From an uncultured Pedobacter sp. (GTDB lineage: Bacteria > Bacteroidota > Bacteroidia > Sphingobacteriales > Sphingobacteriaceae): a stretch of DNA of 62,236 nucleotides. This document shows positions 19,820-30,085 of this stretch, one piece after another. The DNA is taken from NCBI RefSeq assembly GCF_913776295.1, contig NZ_CAJYOJ010000005.1, forward strand, positions 1-62,236, read 5' to 3'. A model generated the notes under the pieces. The model saw only the letters and a program-made list of their open reading frames with translations, had not been told where the DNA came from and ran no database searches. The position numbers and the translations under genes were made by a program. Position 1 is the stretch's first letter, and the number at the start of each line of letters is the position of its first letter.

Positions 19820-20276
19820 ATTTCTCCTAATAACAATTATAGCATTTTTTTGTTGCCAATAATATTTTTAGTGTGATCAGGTCTTATAAAGCCTTTCCTC
19901 TTTTGCCCGGGCAGATAAAATTTCTCCCGCTACCCGCCGCCTTCTGTCCAAAACACGAACAGGTCAAAATAATAATTGGTTTTGCTAAAATAAGTATGTG
20001 GTTTTCTATTTTCATTACGAAGCCATTATTGTGCCAGAACCGGGCAGGAAACACAACAAGGTCAATTGGTAAGGGGTAAAAATCGGTGGATTGTAAGTCT
20101 GTCTACTTATCTCTTAGATTAACATTGTATTGAAAATTAATATTTGTATTTCGCAGTTTTTAAATTAAAAATCAATAGTCTTCAATTATTCACTGAAATA
20201 TATAAAACACATTATGCAAAAGAATTTTTTGGGAAAGAAAAAAGATGCAAAAAATCTTGAAAATTTCGCAACTAGT
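19820..20276. other. Intergenic region upstream of the kinase operon
   Basis: This 457-bp stretch lies between the kinase ATG and the stop of the ART-like gene. Besides the AGGAG ribosome-binding site (minus strand, 19824-19828) I see only AT-rich sequence. TATAAT occurs about 20 nt upstream of that site, but without a partner at a proper distance. A plus-strand frame starting at 20214 runs into the end of the ART-like gene and is probably not real. Confidence 0.4.
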
Positions 20277-20927
20277 TTAGGTAGTTTTAATTGGCGCAGG
20301 AAAATCTATCTCCTTTCTAGGGATGAAGAATCCTTTAATACAATTAAAATTCCTGATACAAATTTGGATATGACTTTTAGCATATATTCCAGCTCCAGTA
20401 TATGCCAGGCCGCCTTCAGTAAAAACACCTCTTGTAGAGTCAAAAACTTTGATGTTCGAATAACCAGTACTTAGAATATCTTCGTGATATTTTTGGGTGA
20501 TTTCTTTATGCATAAATTCTATTGTAGCACAGTCCAACATCCTTAGTAAACGATCATTGTGTGGATCCACAGTCGCATTTAAGTTTTCTGGTAATTTTTT
20601 TCCAGCTTGTTGATATTGACTTTCCATCAGTTTATAATAGACAGAAATCGTCTTAATGAATTTGGCATCTAAGAAATCACAACATTGTCCAAGCTGTAAA
20701 ATAGCGCCAACAACCGCAGCTTTTTTTATTTTACCCTGAGCTTCCTTTTGTTTAGCCCATTCTAAAGCTCTGTCGTAATTATTTTCCCAAAAGTATAACC
20801 CATGACCAAGCCAATCGTAACTTTCTTTACTAAATGAAATCGTATCTGGATCGTTTACTAATTGATTTGCTTTACTTTCATCACAGCCATGAAAGCCAAT
20901 AATCATATTAGGCCTTTGATCATACAT
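20277..20927 (-). CDS. ADP-ribosyltransferase-like protein, candidate toxin
   Basis: This 216-aa cytosolic protein has features of the ART fold with an H-Y-E triad: IIGFHGCD (His13), WLGHGLYFWENNYDRALEWA (Tyr45) and TRGVFTEGG (Glu171). GxHG followed by a G-[LF]-Y-F segment and an Ala-rich helix recalls DUF3990-type ARTs. The C-terminus reads SHIQICIRNFNCIKGFF, which I have seen in uncharacterised relatives. It starts 12 nt after the 56-aa ORF, and the pair has its own promoter box. The region is clearly more AT-rich than its neighbours, which suggests horizontal acquisition. I infer an NAD-using toxin that modifies a cellular target, held in check by the small partner. Catalysis and target are not shown by the sequence. 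Confidence 0.6.
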   Translation of the reverse strand: MYDQRPNMIIGFHGCDESKANQLVNDPDTISFSKESYDWLGHGLYFWENNYDRALEWAKQKEAQGKIKKAAVVGAILQLGQCCDFLDAKFIKTISVYYKLMESQYQQAGKKLPENLNATVDPHNDRLLRMLDCATIEFMHKEITQKYHEDILSTGYSNIKVFDSTRGVFTEGGLAYTGAGIYAKSHIQICIRNFNCIKGFFIPRKEIDFPAPIKTT

Positions 20928-20939
20928 TAATGATAATGG

Positions 20940-21110
20940 TTAAACTGGTTCTTCCTCTAGTTCAGAGTAGGCACTCATCAACTTGCCTTTTTTTGTCAAA
21001 ATACCAGCGTCGTTCAAAGATAAAATAGCTTCTGTCTTTGACATATTTTCAACTTCAGCAAGTTTTTTCTCTGCAAGCTCAATTAGTAGTAATATGTCTT
21101 TTTCGCTCAT
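20940..21110 (-). CDS. 56-aa small protein, candidate antitoxin
   Basis: This short ORF begins at the ATG at 21110, 18 nt after a perfect TAnnTTTG box, and ends 12 nt before the ART-like gene. The product starts MSEKDILLLIELAEKKL and is amphipathic, mostly helical and rich in Glu and Lys, with an acidic end (ELEEEPV). The middle carries NDAGILTKKGKL, which could be a short helix-turn element. It shows coding character: no internal stop, charged helical periodicity, and correct order and spacing for a type II antitoxin-first operon. No known antitoxin family is recognised. It is shorter than common gene-calling limits and easily missed. Confidence 0.6.
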   Translation of the reverse strand: MSEKDILLLIELAEKKLAEVENMSKTEAILSLNDAGILTKKGKLMSAYSELEEEPV

Positions 21111-21127
21111 CTTATGGATATTGAAAT

Positions 21128-21135
21128 CAAATATA
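21128..21135 (-). promoter_or_regulatory. -7 box of the candidate toxin-antitoxin operon
   Basis: The minus strand reads TATATTTG, an exact TAnnTTTG match, ending 18 nt before the ATG at 21110. Transcription would start about 10 nt before the start codon, giving a very short leader. No clear -33 TTG is present. Confidence 0.5.
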
Positions 21136-21250
21136 AAAATATTTATTCGGTTTATAGTTGTTAAGGTAGATAAACCAATTATGTTTTTAACAAAAGAGGC
21201 TATCCTGGAACCGAACGCTTATTATCAAAAACCTGAAAATAGGCTAACAT

Positions 21251-21304
21251 AAAAACCTCTATTTTAACAACTTAATAAAGTAAATCAATAAAATAGAGGT
21301 TTTT
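21251..21304. terminator. Bidirectional intrinsic terminator after ssrA
   Basis: Arms 21251-21266 and 21289-21304 form a perfect 16-bp stem (AAAAACCTCTATTTTA and its complement) around a 22-nt loop. On the minus strand the hairpin starts 5 nt after the tmRNA discriminator base and ends in TTTTT, so it terminates ssrA. The symmetry would also stop plus-strand transcription. Confidence 0.8.
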
Positions 21305-21308
21305 TGGG

Positions 21309-21672
21309 TGGAGCCGAAGGGAGTCGAACCCTTGTCCAGTTGTGAGATAAATTATACCTTCTACATGCTTATTTTTCAATTGATTTTCGGGAAATAAACG
21401 GGCTGAAAACCGACCTTATTTATAACCTTAGATACTTTGTCTCACTTTAAGTCGTATCTCCTTAAAGCCAACTTTGTTGTTTCGATGCCCCAGATTCTAA
21501 CCCAACAAGGCAGCAGTTAGAGGGACAAAAGCTAAGCTAGTTCTAAACTAGGCAGCTAAGGCGTAAGTATTTTCGCCAACTAAAATTTGATCGTTCACTT
21601 TAAGTGCTCTCCGAACAACGCACTGCATGCTAACATAACTTTCGCCACCCCGTCAAATCCAAGAACGGCCCC
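21309..21672 (-). ncRNA. Transfer-messenger RNA (tmRNA)
   Basis: This 364-nt RNA rescues stalled ribosomes. The acceptor stem is GGGGCCG at 21666-21672 pairing with CGGCTCC at 21310-21316, with discriminator A at 21309. The T arm GGTTCGACTCCC is intact, and the 5' part contains the conserved GGATTTGACGGGG. The tag frame (21548-21577) follows TAGTT, as in other tmRNAs, and reads GENTYALAA then TAG, close to the GENNYALAA tags of other Bacteroidota. The encoded 3' end is CCC rather than CCA, so the final A must be added or exchanged after transcription. Confidence 0.95.
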
Positions 21673-21705
21673 GGTGAAAGTTTTTCTGGTACAAATACCA
21701 GACCA

Positions 21706-21736
21706 CAAATATACGAAAAACTGTATAAAATCACAA
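21706..21736 (-). promoter_or_regulatory. ssrA promoter
   Basis: The minus strand has TTG (21734-21736), a 20-nt spacer, then TATATTTG (21706-21713). Both elements and the spacing fit the Bacteroidota sigma-A consensus. It ends 34 nt before the mature tmRNA 5' end, leaving a short leader for processing. Confidence 0.7.
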
Positions 21737-22038
21737 TTCATATTCTCAACCCGATAAAGCATATTCAGATCAACCTTAATTTGATCGTTACAAAATTGGA
21801 AAAACATTGTAATACACCTCCTCTATTAAAAAACAGTGCCAGTTTTTCTGTTTAGGAAGAAAACCTGGGAAAACCCACAACGACCAGCCTCTTTTTGTCT
21901 TTAAATTTTGGGCGTTCGTCGATTAGCTTCCCAGGCTGGTATAATGCTGCAATTTACGCTGAAACGTTTGCCTTAGCTACACGTCTTATGATCAGAACAA
22001 TCAATAAAAACATTATAAAAAATTAAAACTTAAACGAT

Positions 22039-22629
22039 ATGAAAACTTTACTTAAAACATTATTCGCATCATCTTTAGCATTGGTATTATCAACTTCAGC
22101 TGTAGTATCAGTTCATGCAGCAGAAACCATCAAACCAGTTCATGCTTCAAAAGTATTAAGCTTCAAACGCATCAAGGTAAAAGGAAATGTAGAGCTGACC
22201 ATTGTACAGGGAAAACGTACGGGCATTAGCTATGCAGATGAAAACAGCGGTGAAGTTAAGGTGATGCAAAGCGGAGATGGTTTAGAGATTACCGCGCTGG
22301 ATAACAGCACCGCAAAACTGACCATTTATGTAAATGATCTTTACCGAATCCAGGCCATGGATCAGGCTAAAGTTAAAACACAAGGTAAAATCAATGCGAA
22401 ATACCTGCAGGTTTTTCTAAGCGGAAATGCTTCTCTAGACTTAAATTCCCAAACTGAAGGGTTGTATACCGTGATTGAAGATCAGGCTGACTTAACCTTA
22501 AGCGGCTCAACCGGCGACCACATGCTGGTAATGGGCAAAGGACAAAAGCTAACGATGGACAAATTTCTTGCGGCGAATACCAAAACCAGCTTAAATACTG
22601 ACAATGCGCTAGCATTGCTTAGCAAATAA
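22039..22629 (+). CDS. Secreted GIN-domain (DUF2807) protein
   Basis: This 196-aa exported protein has a Sec signal peptide (about 1-28, LFASSLALVLSTSAVVSVHA) and a repetitive beta-rich body of the DUF2807/putative auto-transporter adhesin head-GIN type: RIKVKGNVELTIVQG near the start, then a beta-helix-like series (KVKTQGKINAKYLQVFLSGN). The usual family partner is longer. Here the domain is single and compact. Function is unknown; such proteins are thought to be periplasmic or surface structural or adhesive factors. It stands alone, with a strong terminator right after it. Confidence 0.75.
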   Translation: MKTLLKTLFASSLALVLSTSAVVSVHAAETIKPVHASKVLSFKRIKVKGNVELTIVQGKRTGISYADENSGEVKVMQSGDGLEITALDNSTAKLTIYVNDLYRIQAMDQAKVKTQGKINAKYLQVFLSGNASLDLNSQTEGLYTVIEDQADLTLSGSTGDHMLVMGKGQKLTMDKFLAANTKTSLNTDNALALLSK

Positions 22630-22652
22630 AAAAAAAGATATATTTTTATTCG

Positions 22653-22680
22653 GGCGGTCTGTTTATGGACCGCCTTTTTT
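22653..22680 (+). terminator. Intrinsic terminator after the GIN-domain gene
   Basis: GGCGGTC (22653-22659), 8-nt loop, GACCGCC (22668-22674), then six T. It begins 24 bp after the stop codon. Confidence 0.9.
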
Positions 22681-24189
<1,509 letters not shown>

Positions 24190-24344
24190 ATTATCAGGCC
24201 GACCTGTATTACAACTATCACTAGCAGCGTGCGCTTTAAGATTGCTTCGCACCTCCAATGACGATCTTTCTTAAAAAATCTCGCAATTTGAGGAGTTAGA
24301 ATTTTCCCAATATATCGGAGTTTGATGACAGCTATTACAAGGTG

Positions 24345-24466
24345 CGTCATTTCGACCGCAGTGCCTGCCCGTACAGGCGGGGAGAAATCTTTGAACTATG
24401 TTAAAGAATTATTGCAATTCCAGTTCAAAGATTTCTCCATTTCGCTGCGCTTCAGTCGAAATGACG
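24345..24466. repeat. Palindromic intergenic element, family B
   Basis: Outer arms CGTCATTTCGAC (24345-24356) and GTCGAAATGACG (24455-24466) are perfectly complementary. An inner pair, 24381-24397 and 24422-24438, forms a further perfect 17-bp stem. A side module, GTGCCTGCCCGTACAGGC, recurs in the repeat at 37998-38090. No ORF is present. It is probably a REP/MITE-like sequence. Confidence 0.7.
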
Positions 24467-24524
24467 GCGAAGACTGAAAGACGAAATAAATGTATTTAAT
24501 TTAAACAGGCGCTAATTATCAAAC

Positions 24525-24835
24525 ATGAAAGCTAAAAATATTATTTCCCTCTTTATTAGCTGTTTATTTAGTCAGTTTTGTTTAGCTCAAACTGAACAGC
24601 CACCTGATTTAAAATAATCAGACCGGATGAAAGCAAGCAGCCTGGCAAATTATTCCCGCAGGTAAACATGGAAGGCAATTAAGGGCAAGCCTATATTCCC
24701 CTCATACATCTAAATTCCGGTGGAGCTGGGTGGAAAAAATATGAGATGATCAAAAATGAGGCAGGGCTTTGAACAGGTAAATCTGATCCGCAGGACGAAG
24801 GGTTTTATTATCATCAGCTTAATATATTTGCAGAA
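24525..24835 (+). pseudogene. Decayed CE1-type esterase gene, N-terminal remnant
   Basis: The remnant opens with ATG and a normal signal peptide (IISLFISCLFSQFCLAQ) and stops after 30 codons. After a frame change it continues as PGKLFPQVNMEGN, a stop, then LNSGGAGW, another stop, and TGKSDPQDEGFYYHQLNI. These match, in order, [18 protein letters not shown] and [17 protein letters not shown] of the intact esterase at 23071-24189. Homology ends about 24835, where a dispersed repeat end (AAATTCAGGGTGAC) begins, so the catalytic domain is gone. The rest of 24190-25008 holds repeat fragments and no gene. Confidence 0.7.
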
Positions 24836-25008
24836 GAGACCCAGAAATAAATTCAGGGTGACAAACAGACAATAAAAACATACAAAAAACATCTTCACAG
24901 CAGATTATTATCCGAATTCTGGCTATCAAAACAGATTGCTTCACGCTTACGCAAGGCCCCGTTCTTCAGTTCGCAATGACGAAATCAAGCCTAAATTGTC
25001 TTAAATAA

Positions 25009-27927
25009 CTATTTTACAACCTCATTTTCTGTTGGCCCGAGGTAACTAGACGGCAATTTATCTTTATAGATGATTATTTTTTCCAAAACTACTGCCGGAT
25101 CAACCATCCATATTTTTACGGTGTGCCTGCCTGGGTTTTTAAAGGAATGTGAAGAAGTAAGTGTTCTGGCATTATCTTTCACTGCGTTCGCCCAACTCGC
25201 GTCAGATCCTGAGGCACTAGGCTTTGCTATAATGGTCAGGATTTGAGGCGCCGCGCCATCTACAGAAATGCCAACTCTTAACCCTCCGGGCGAGAAATTT
25301 ACCGTTGGTCCTACTACCAAATCAATGTTAACCTCACCGCTTTCAGCGAAGAAAACAGGATATTCTAAGGTGGGCGCACCAGGCTGATCAAGCGATGTGG
25401 CAGTAACCGGGAAAACCGACATGCCTGATGTTCCTCTTCCATAACCCGGTATCGCTTCCCAACTCACCCCGTTTCCAGACACTTTTTTACTTGCCTGGAA
25501 AGCCTCAAATGCAACTGGTGCACCTAAACTGGCAAAGGTTCCTTTTGCTTCTGCCAATTGTTTCGGTGTTGCCTTACTTGCTTTCACATTAATCACAACC
25601 TTAGTCGTGTCACCAGATATCTGGATTTTGCCCTCATGTTTTCCACTGCCTAGTTTTGTCCAGTCAACATCAACCCGTATGCGGTAATCATTTGTACCGG
25701 AAATGCTTTCTTTTTTCAATCGTATCCACCGATCAGCTTTTAGCTGGAAATTAACGGGTGCTGTCCCTTTTGCAAAAACTTCAAAATAAGACTGCGATTT
25801 ATTTAAAGATTCAAAAGATGGAAGCGTAGGCGCCTGGATATTGGAGGTAGAAGGCCAACTGACAGATGAGCCATCTATAGCGACGCCAAAATCTGCTATT
25901 GAAGACACCTGGATCTCCTCTGTTTTGGGCATGATGTTTTGCTTTGGATCGTTCCAGCTGGTGTACCCAATCCTCACCTGATCCATCATGTGATTCCACT
26001 TACCGCCTGCCAGTTGATGGTTAAATTCATCGCTGAGTTGTTGATCCTGTTTAAAAAGATCGAGTGCAAGTTGACGTTGAAGATTGGTCGCCGTTCTTCC
26101 CTGCTTAAAATAAAGTCTGTTTTTACCAACAGCAATATATAAATCCGTAACTGTTTTCATCGCCTGGATGGGATAATATACCAATTGATAAAATGCATCT
26201 TTATAATGCCGAGGCAACTGCTCATTCACTTTCGCTGCCCTTTTGTTCAACCTACTCCATTCCATACTTACGCGCTGCGCCTCATTGAAATTCGTCTGAC
26301 TAAAAGTTTCAGGACTCAATAGTTCAGGTTTACGCCTGGTGGTATATTTGGAATACAGGCGCACTAAATCTGCGATCTCTTTTGCCTGGCCAGTTCCAAA
26401 TTCGCGTGTTGCCCAGTGCTGAAGAAAACCCGCCAGCTTTTCACGGCTCATCGCTTTGGGGCTCCAGGCCATCCTTAAAAAGAATTCTATTGGAATTTCC
26501 ATCGGTTTAAGGTCGCCAACATTTACTACCCAAATCCGGTCGGCACCATATTGATAAGCCAGATTCATTTGCTCCCAAACTTTTGGCAGCGAAGTGGTAT
26601 TTAACCACTTATAATTTCTAGGTGCACCTACATAATCAAAATGATAATATATCCCTGATCCTCCGCTCCGCTTGCGCTCCTGGGCGGTGGGCAAATGACG
26701 TAAGTTGCCCCAGTTATCATCAGCCCATAATAAGGTAATATCATCAGGAACTTTCATTCCGAAATCGTAATAATCTTTTACTTCTTTATATAAGGCCCAA
26801 AGCTGTGGAATCTTTTCTACAGGCTGGTCCATGTGTTCAGCAAGAATTTTACGCTGATCCTTAATAATATTTTCGAGCAACTTCACATTCGATGCCATAT
26901 CGCCACCCTCAACCATCGGTTCGTCCCCATCTCCCCGCATCCCCATCGTAACCAGGCTTTCGTAGTTTTTATTTCTTTCGATACCCTCCTTCCAAAAGGC
27001 ATTCAGGCCTTGAGGGTTGGTTGCGTAGTTCCAGGCACCAACGCCGTGTTTCTTCCATTCCTGTTGCGCGCGGATCATCGGCTCATGATGGGACGTACCC
27101 ATTACAATACCGTATTCATCAGCTAAACGCGGATTTTCGGGATCATCTTCATTAAATGCATTACTCCACATGGCTGGCCACAAATAGTTGCCCCGCAGGC
27201 GAAGCAGCAGCTCAAACATATGCATATACATTTTACTGTTCATCCCGCCAAACTTCTCTTTGGCCCAACCTGTCATGGCAGGGGCCTCATCATTGATAAA
27301 TATTCCCCGGTATTTCACCGCAGGTTCACCAGAATTGTATGTTCCCGAACGCGCAAATGCACTTTGTCGGGCTTTGGGCGGTACATCGGCCCACCAATAC
27401 CATGGCGATACGCCTAATTGTTCTGATACTTCGTAGATGCCGTATATGGTTCCCCGTTTATCGCTCCCTGCAATAACCAATGCCTGATTGATGTCCGGAA
27501 ACGGATTTTTGATAGTTGATATGGTAAAACTTTCCCATTTACCGGAAATGTCGGCACTGCTCAGCTTGCCTGATGAGACCAACTCATCAATGGGTTTGCT
27601 CTTACCAAGGGTTCCGATTATGATAACGGATTTGCCAGCAGGGCTAATGCTTTTTAATTCCGGCCTAAGGCCCGAAACGCGGAAAAAATCTTCTTTTAAA
27701 TCACCGATTGCCCTTACAACACCTTTATAATCATGCTCATCATAAAAAATAGTAGTGGCATTCCCCTTGTCTATCAATAAAAAATCATCTTTGTTCCCTC
27801 TTTTTTCTTGAATAAATTGTTTGGCCAGACCTAAACTTGTCTGGGCTTTCGTGGAATAAACCCCGTAAAATAAAAGGATTAGAAGGATAAAGAAAACAGG
27901 GTTCGTTTTGAAAGAATTTAATGGCAT
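25009..27927 (-). CDS. GH115 alpha-glucuronidase
   Basis: This 972-aa secreted enzyme has a signal peptide (about 1-29, ending STKAQ) and a long catalytic region of the glycoside hydrolase 115 family, recognisable by EPAVKYRGIFINDEAP, LRGNYLWPAMWSNAFNEDD, GTSHHEPMIRAQQEW, GMRGDGDEPM and LLWADDNWGNLRHLP. The C-terminal about 350 residues are beta-rich and typical of the family. GH115 enzymes remove (4-O-methyl)glucuronic acid from internal and terminal xylose of polymeric or oligomeric xylan. It follows a SusC/SusD pair (211-bp gap) on the same strand, which suggests co-transcription. It complements the GH67 at the other end of the locus, which acts only on terminal residues. Confidence 0.93.
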   Translation of the reverse strand: MPLNSFKTNPVFFILLILLFYGVYSTKAQTSLGLAKQFIQEKRGNKDDFLLIDKGNATTIFYDEHDYKGVVRAIGDLKEDFFRVSGLRPELKSISPAGKSVIIIGTLGKSKPIDELVSSGKLSSADISGKWESFTISTIKNPFPDINQALVIAGSDKRGTIYGIYEVSEQLGVSPWYWWADVPPKARQSAFARSGTYNSGEPAVKYRGIFINDEAPAMTGWAKEKFGGMNSKMYMHMFELLLRLRGNYLWPAMWSNAFNEDDPENPRLADEYGIVMGTSHHEPMIRAQQEWKKHGVGAWNYATNPQGLNAFWKEGIERNKNYESLVTMGMRGDGDEPMVEGGDMASNVKLLENIIKDQRKILAEHMDQPVEKIPQLWALYKEVKDYYDFGMKVPDDITLLWADDNWGNLRHLPTAQERKRSGGSGIYYHFDYVGAPRNYKWLNTTSLPKVWEQMNLAYQYGADRIWVVNVGDLKPMEIPIEFFLRMAWSPKAMSREKLAGFLQHWATREFGTGQAKEIADLVRLYSKYTTRRKPELLSPETFSQTNFNEAQRVSMEWSRLNKRAAKVNEQLPRHYKDAFYQLVYYPIQAMKTVTDLYIAVGKNRLYFKQGRTATNLQRQLALDLFKQDQQLSDEFNHQLAGGKWNHMMDQVRIGYTSWNDPKQNIMPKTEEIQVSSIADFGVAIDGSSVSWPSTSNIQAPTLPSFESLNKSQSYFEVFAKGTAPVNFQLKADRWIRLKKESISGTNDYRIRVDVDWTKLGSGKHEGKIQISGDTTKVVINVKASKATPKQLAEAKGTFASLGAPVAFEAFQASKKVSGNGVSWEAIPGYGRGTSGMSVFPVTATSLDQPGAPTLEYPVFFAESGEVNIDLVVGPTVNFSPGGLRVGISVDGAAPQILTIIAKPSASGSDASWANAVKDNARTLTSSHSFKNPGRHTVKIWMVDPAVVLEKIIIYKDKLPSSYLGPTENEVVK

Positions 27928-28138
27928 TAGGCAATAATAATGAGTTCCTGGGTAATAGTAGTTAACGTGAGTGATGCGGCTTAATTTAGGCCGGCAAGCT
28001 CTGATTTTTAATCAGACACCTCCCGAATTGTTTCAGGGATTATTGATCATGATCTACATGTCGTGAGAAAAGCGGATGATTAAAAAACGAATGAGCGACA
28101 TCGGTTGACGCCGCCCACCCAACTAAACCAAAGTATTT

Positions 28139-30073
28139 TTAATAACCAGGATTCTGATAAGCCTTTTTTTCATCTGCATTCATCTGCATTCCGTCTATTT
28201 GTGCCTGAGGAATAGGACGTAAATATAAGTTAGGCGTAATGGTACGGGTTACGGTTTGTGGCGTGTGATCGCCGTATGCAGTTCCTGCGATGGTATAGGT
28301 AGCTGCAAGCTCGCCCCATTTCTGGGTACGGATCAAATCGTACCTGCGGTAACCTTCAGCATAATATTCTCTTGAGCGTTCGGCCAAAATATAATTGATG
28401 TCTATTGTAGCCGGCGTGGCCGCAACCATCGCTGCACTATTATCTGCCACTTTAGCCACATTTCCATTGTTATCGAAACGCCATTTACCAGCTCTTGCAC
28501 GAATTACATTAATGAGTTCACGCGCACTTTTGCCAGCTTTGGTTGTTGCTCCTTTTACCGCTGCCTCGGCTGCAACAAAATAAAGCTCAGAAAATTTAGC
28601 CACCGGAAACGGGCGTGTACTGCCTGCGTTTGGTTGTCCCAAACCCGTGCCATTGTCGGTACGATAAGGGCCTAATTTCCAGAGTCCCGGATAAACAATC
28701 CTACTGATTCCGCCCGGAGCAATCACATAATCAGCTCTTCCAGGCAGAATACCAGCGCCTACACCACTCACACCAGCACCTGTTGGGTAAGTAATGGTGG
28801 CATCATCTGTATTTAGAAAGCTCAGTATCGCATCTCCCGGTACTACAGATAACCCATTCGCGTTGACCAATGATGCCGGTGCACTAGAAGGTGGGTTGTA
28901 ACCCTTAGGCCAGTTACCCCTGTAAACCGTGGTGAAAGTACCATCATATCTCGAATCGAGTGTTTTATCGGCGAAAGTATTTTTCAATACTTCAATGGTT
29001 GGCGCCATACGATTCCACGGACGGCCCAGGTGCTGCTCCGCCTCGCGTTGAACGGAACTAATACCTCCACTACGGATATTGGTGTAATTCCAGGTCATCA
29101 TCCAGCCTGCAAAGTTATCCGGGGCGCCACCACTGCCAAACGTTAAGCTACCCCCATTAAATTTCTCGCTTGTTTGCGTATGGTCGGCATATAATAATGT
29201 TTCCTTGTTACGATCGTTCACGGCCCAGTTTACATCATAATATGTATCCATCAACCCAAATGTACCCGGGCTTTCTATCGCTGCAGTTGCAATATCGTAA
29301 GCCTGCTGAAAATAGTAACTGGCATCGTGCCCATCAGGATCGGTCCTTGCAGATGCAGGATAGGTTGGAATATTATTTGGATTCTGTAACCACCAGGCAT
29401 AAGTTAAATAAGCTTTGGATAAAAACAGCTGCGCAGCAACTTTAGTTACCCCACCGGTAACCCTTCCTGTTGTTGGAAGGTCAGCAACAGCTTTTATCAG
29501 ATCAGGAAATACGGCTTTTGTATACACAACCGGTACCGTATTCCGCACCGAAGTCCGAACCGGATTGGTGTTAAATCTCAGTTCGCCGGCACCCAGGTCG
29601 AGCGGAACTCCACCGAAGGTTTGTACCAGAAGAAAATAATCGAAGGCCCTGAAGAATCTGGCTTCGGCCACCAGGGCATTTGATATCCCTGCTGCACTGG
29701 CATTTTCGATGATACCACTGGCGTTGTTAATGTTAGGGAAGGCTTCGCTCCACAATATGCTGCTCGGAAAACTTGTTGATAAGATAGATCCTACGCCAGA
29801 GCAGTCCATATCTTTAAAGTTTCCGTCAGCATCTTTGCCCCAGGTGGCCTCGTCGGTACCGGTGATTAAAGAGTTGTAAAAATAAGCCTGACCGTAAATA
29901 TTTCTCAAGTGGGCATACATAGCTGTTAACCCACCGTTTACGCCGGTAACGGTTTTAAAATAATCAGGTGTAAAGGTACTTCGTGGTTCTTCCTCCAAAA
30001 TTTTGGAACAACCTGAAAAGATAACCATGAGTAACCAAATACCTGCGGCGGTTTTTAATTGTATATTTTTCAT
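28139..30073 (-). CDS. SusD/RagB-family glycan-binding lipoprotein
   Basis: This 644-aa surface lipoprotein has the lipobox VIFSGCSK (Cys22), followed by EEEPRSTFTPDYF, a standard SusD start. The TPR-like helical scaffold and the C-terminal SusD segments (ILAERSREYYAEGYRRYDLIRTQKWGE) are present. SusD binds glycan at the outer membrane and lids its SusC partner. It lies 12 nt after the SusC gene. With the GH115 downstream, the pair probably imports glucuronoxylan fragments. It is distinct in sequence from the two SusD proteins of the core xus operon. Confidence 0.95.
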   Translation of the reverse strand: MKNIQLKTAAGIWLLMVIFSGCSKILEEEPRSTFTPDYFKTVTGVNGGLTAMYAHLRNIYGQAYFYNSLITGTDEATWGKDADGNFKDMDCSGVGSILSTSFPSSILWSEAFPNINNASGIIENASAAGISNALVAEARFFRAFDYFLLVQTFGGVPLDLGAGELRFNTNPVRTSVRNTVPVVYTKAVFPDLIKAVADLPTTGRVTGGVTKVAAQLFLSKAYLTYAWWLQNPNNIPTYPASARTDPDGHDASYYFQQAYDIATAAIESPGTFGLMDTYYDVNWAVNDRNKETLLYADHTQTSEKFNGGSLTFGSGGAPDNFAGWMMTWNYTNIRSGGISSVQREAEQHLGRPWNRMAPTIEVLKNTFADKTLDSRYDGTFTTVYRGNWPKGYNPPSSAPASLVNANGLSVVPGDAILSFLNTDDATITYPTGAGVSGVGAGILPGRADYVIAPGGISRIVYPGLWKLGPYRTDNGTGLGQPNAGSTRPFPVAKFSELYFVAAEAAVKGATTKAGKSARELINVIRARAGKWRFDNNGNVAKVADNSAAMVAATPATIDINYILAERSREYYAEGYRRYDLIRTQKWGELAATYTIAGTAYGDHTPQTVTRTITPNLYLRPIPQAQIDGMQMNADEKKAYQNPGY

Positions 30074-30085
30074 ATCCTGTTTATA

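Noticed and set aside
20214..20474. 86-codon plus-strand frame with a basic N-terminus
   Set aside because: Most of it is antisense to the ART-like gene, and no promoter box precedes it.
19820..21308. Integrated element bounded by ssrA
   Set aside because: No integrase gene and no duplicate of the tmRNA 3' end were found, so only the toxin-antitoxin pair is claimed.
21595..21807. 70-codon minus-strand frame over the tmRNA
   Set aside because: It lies across the tmRNA 5' part and promoter; the RNA assignment explains the sequence.
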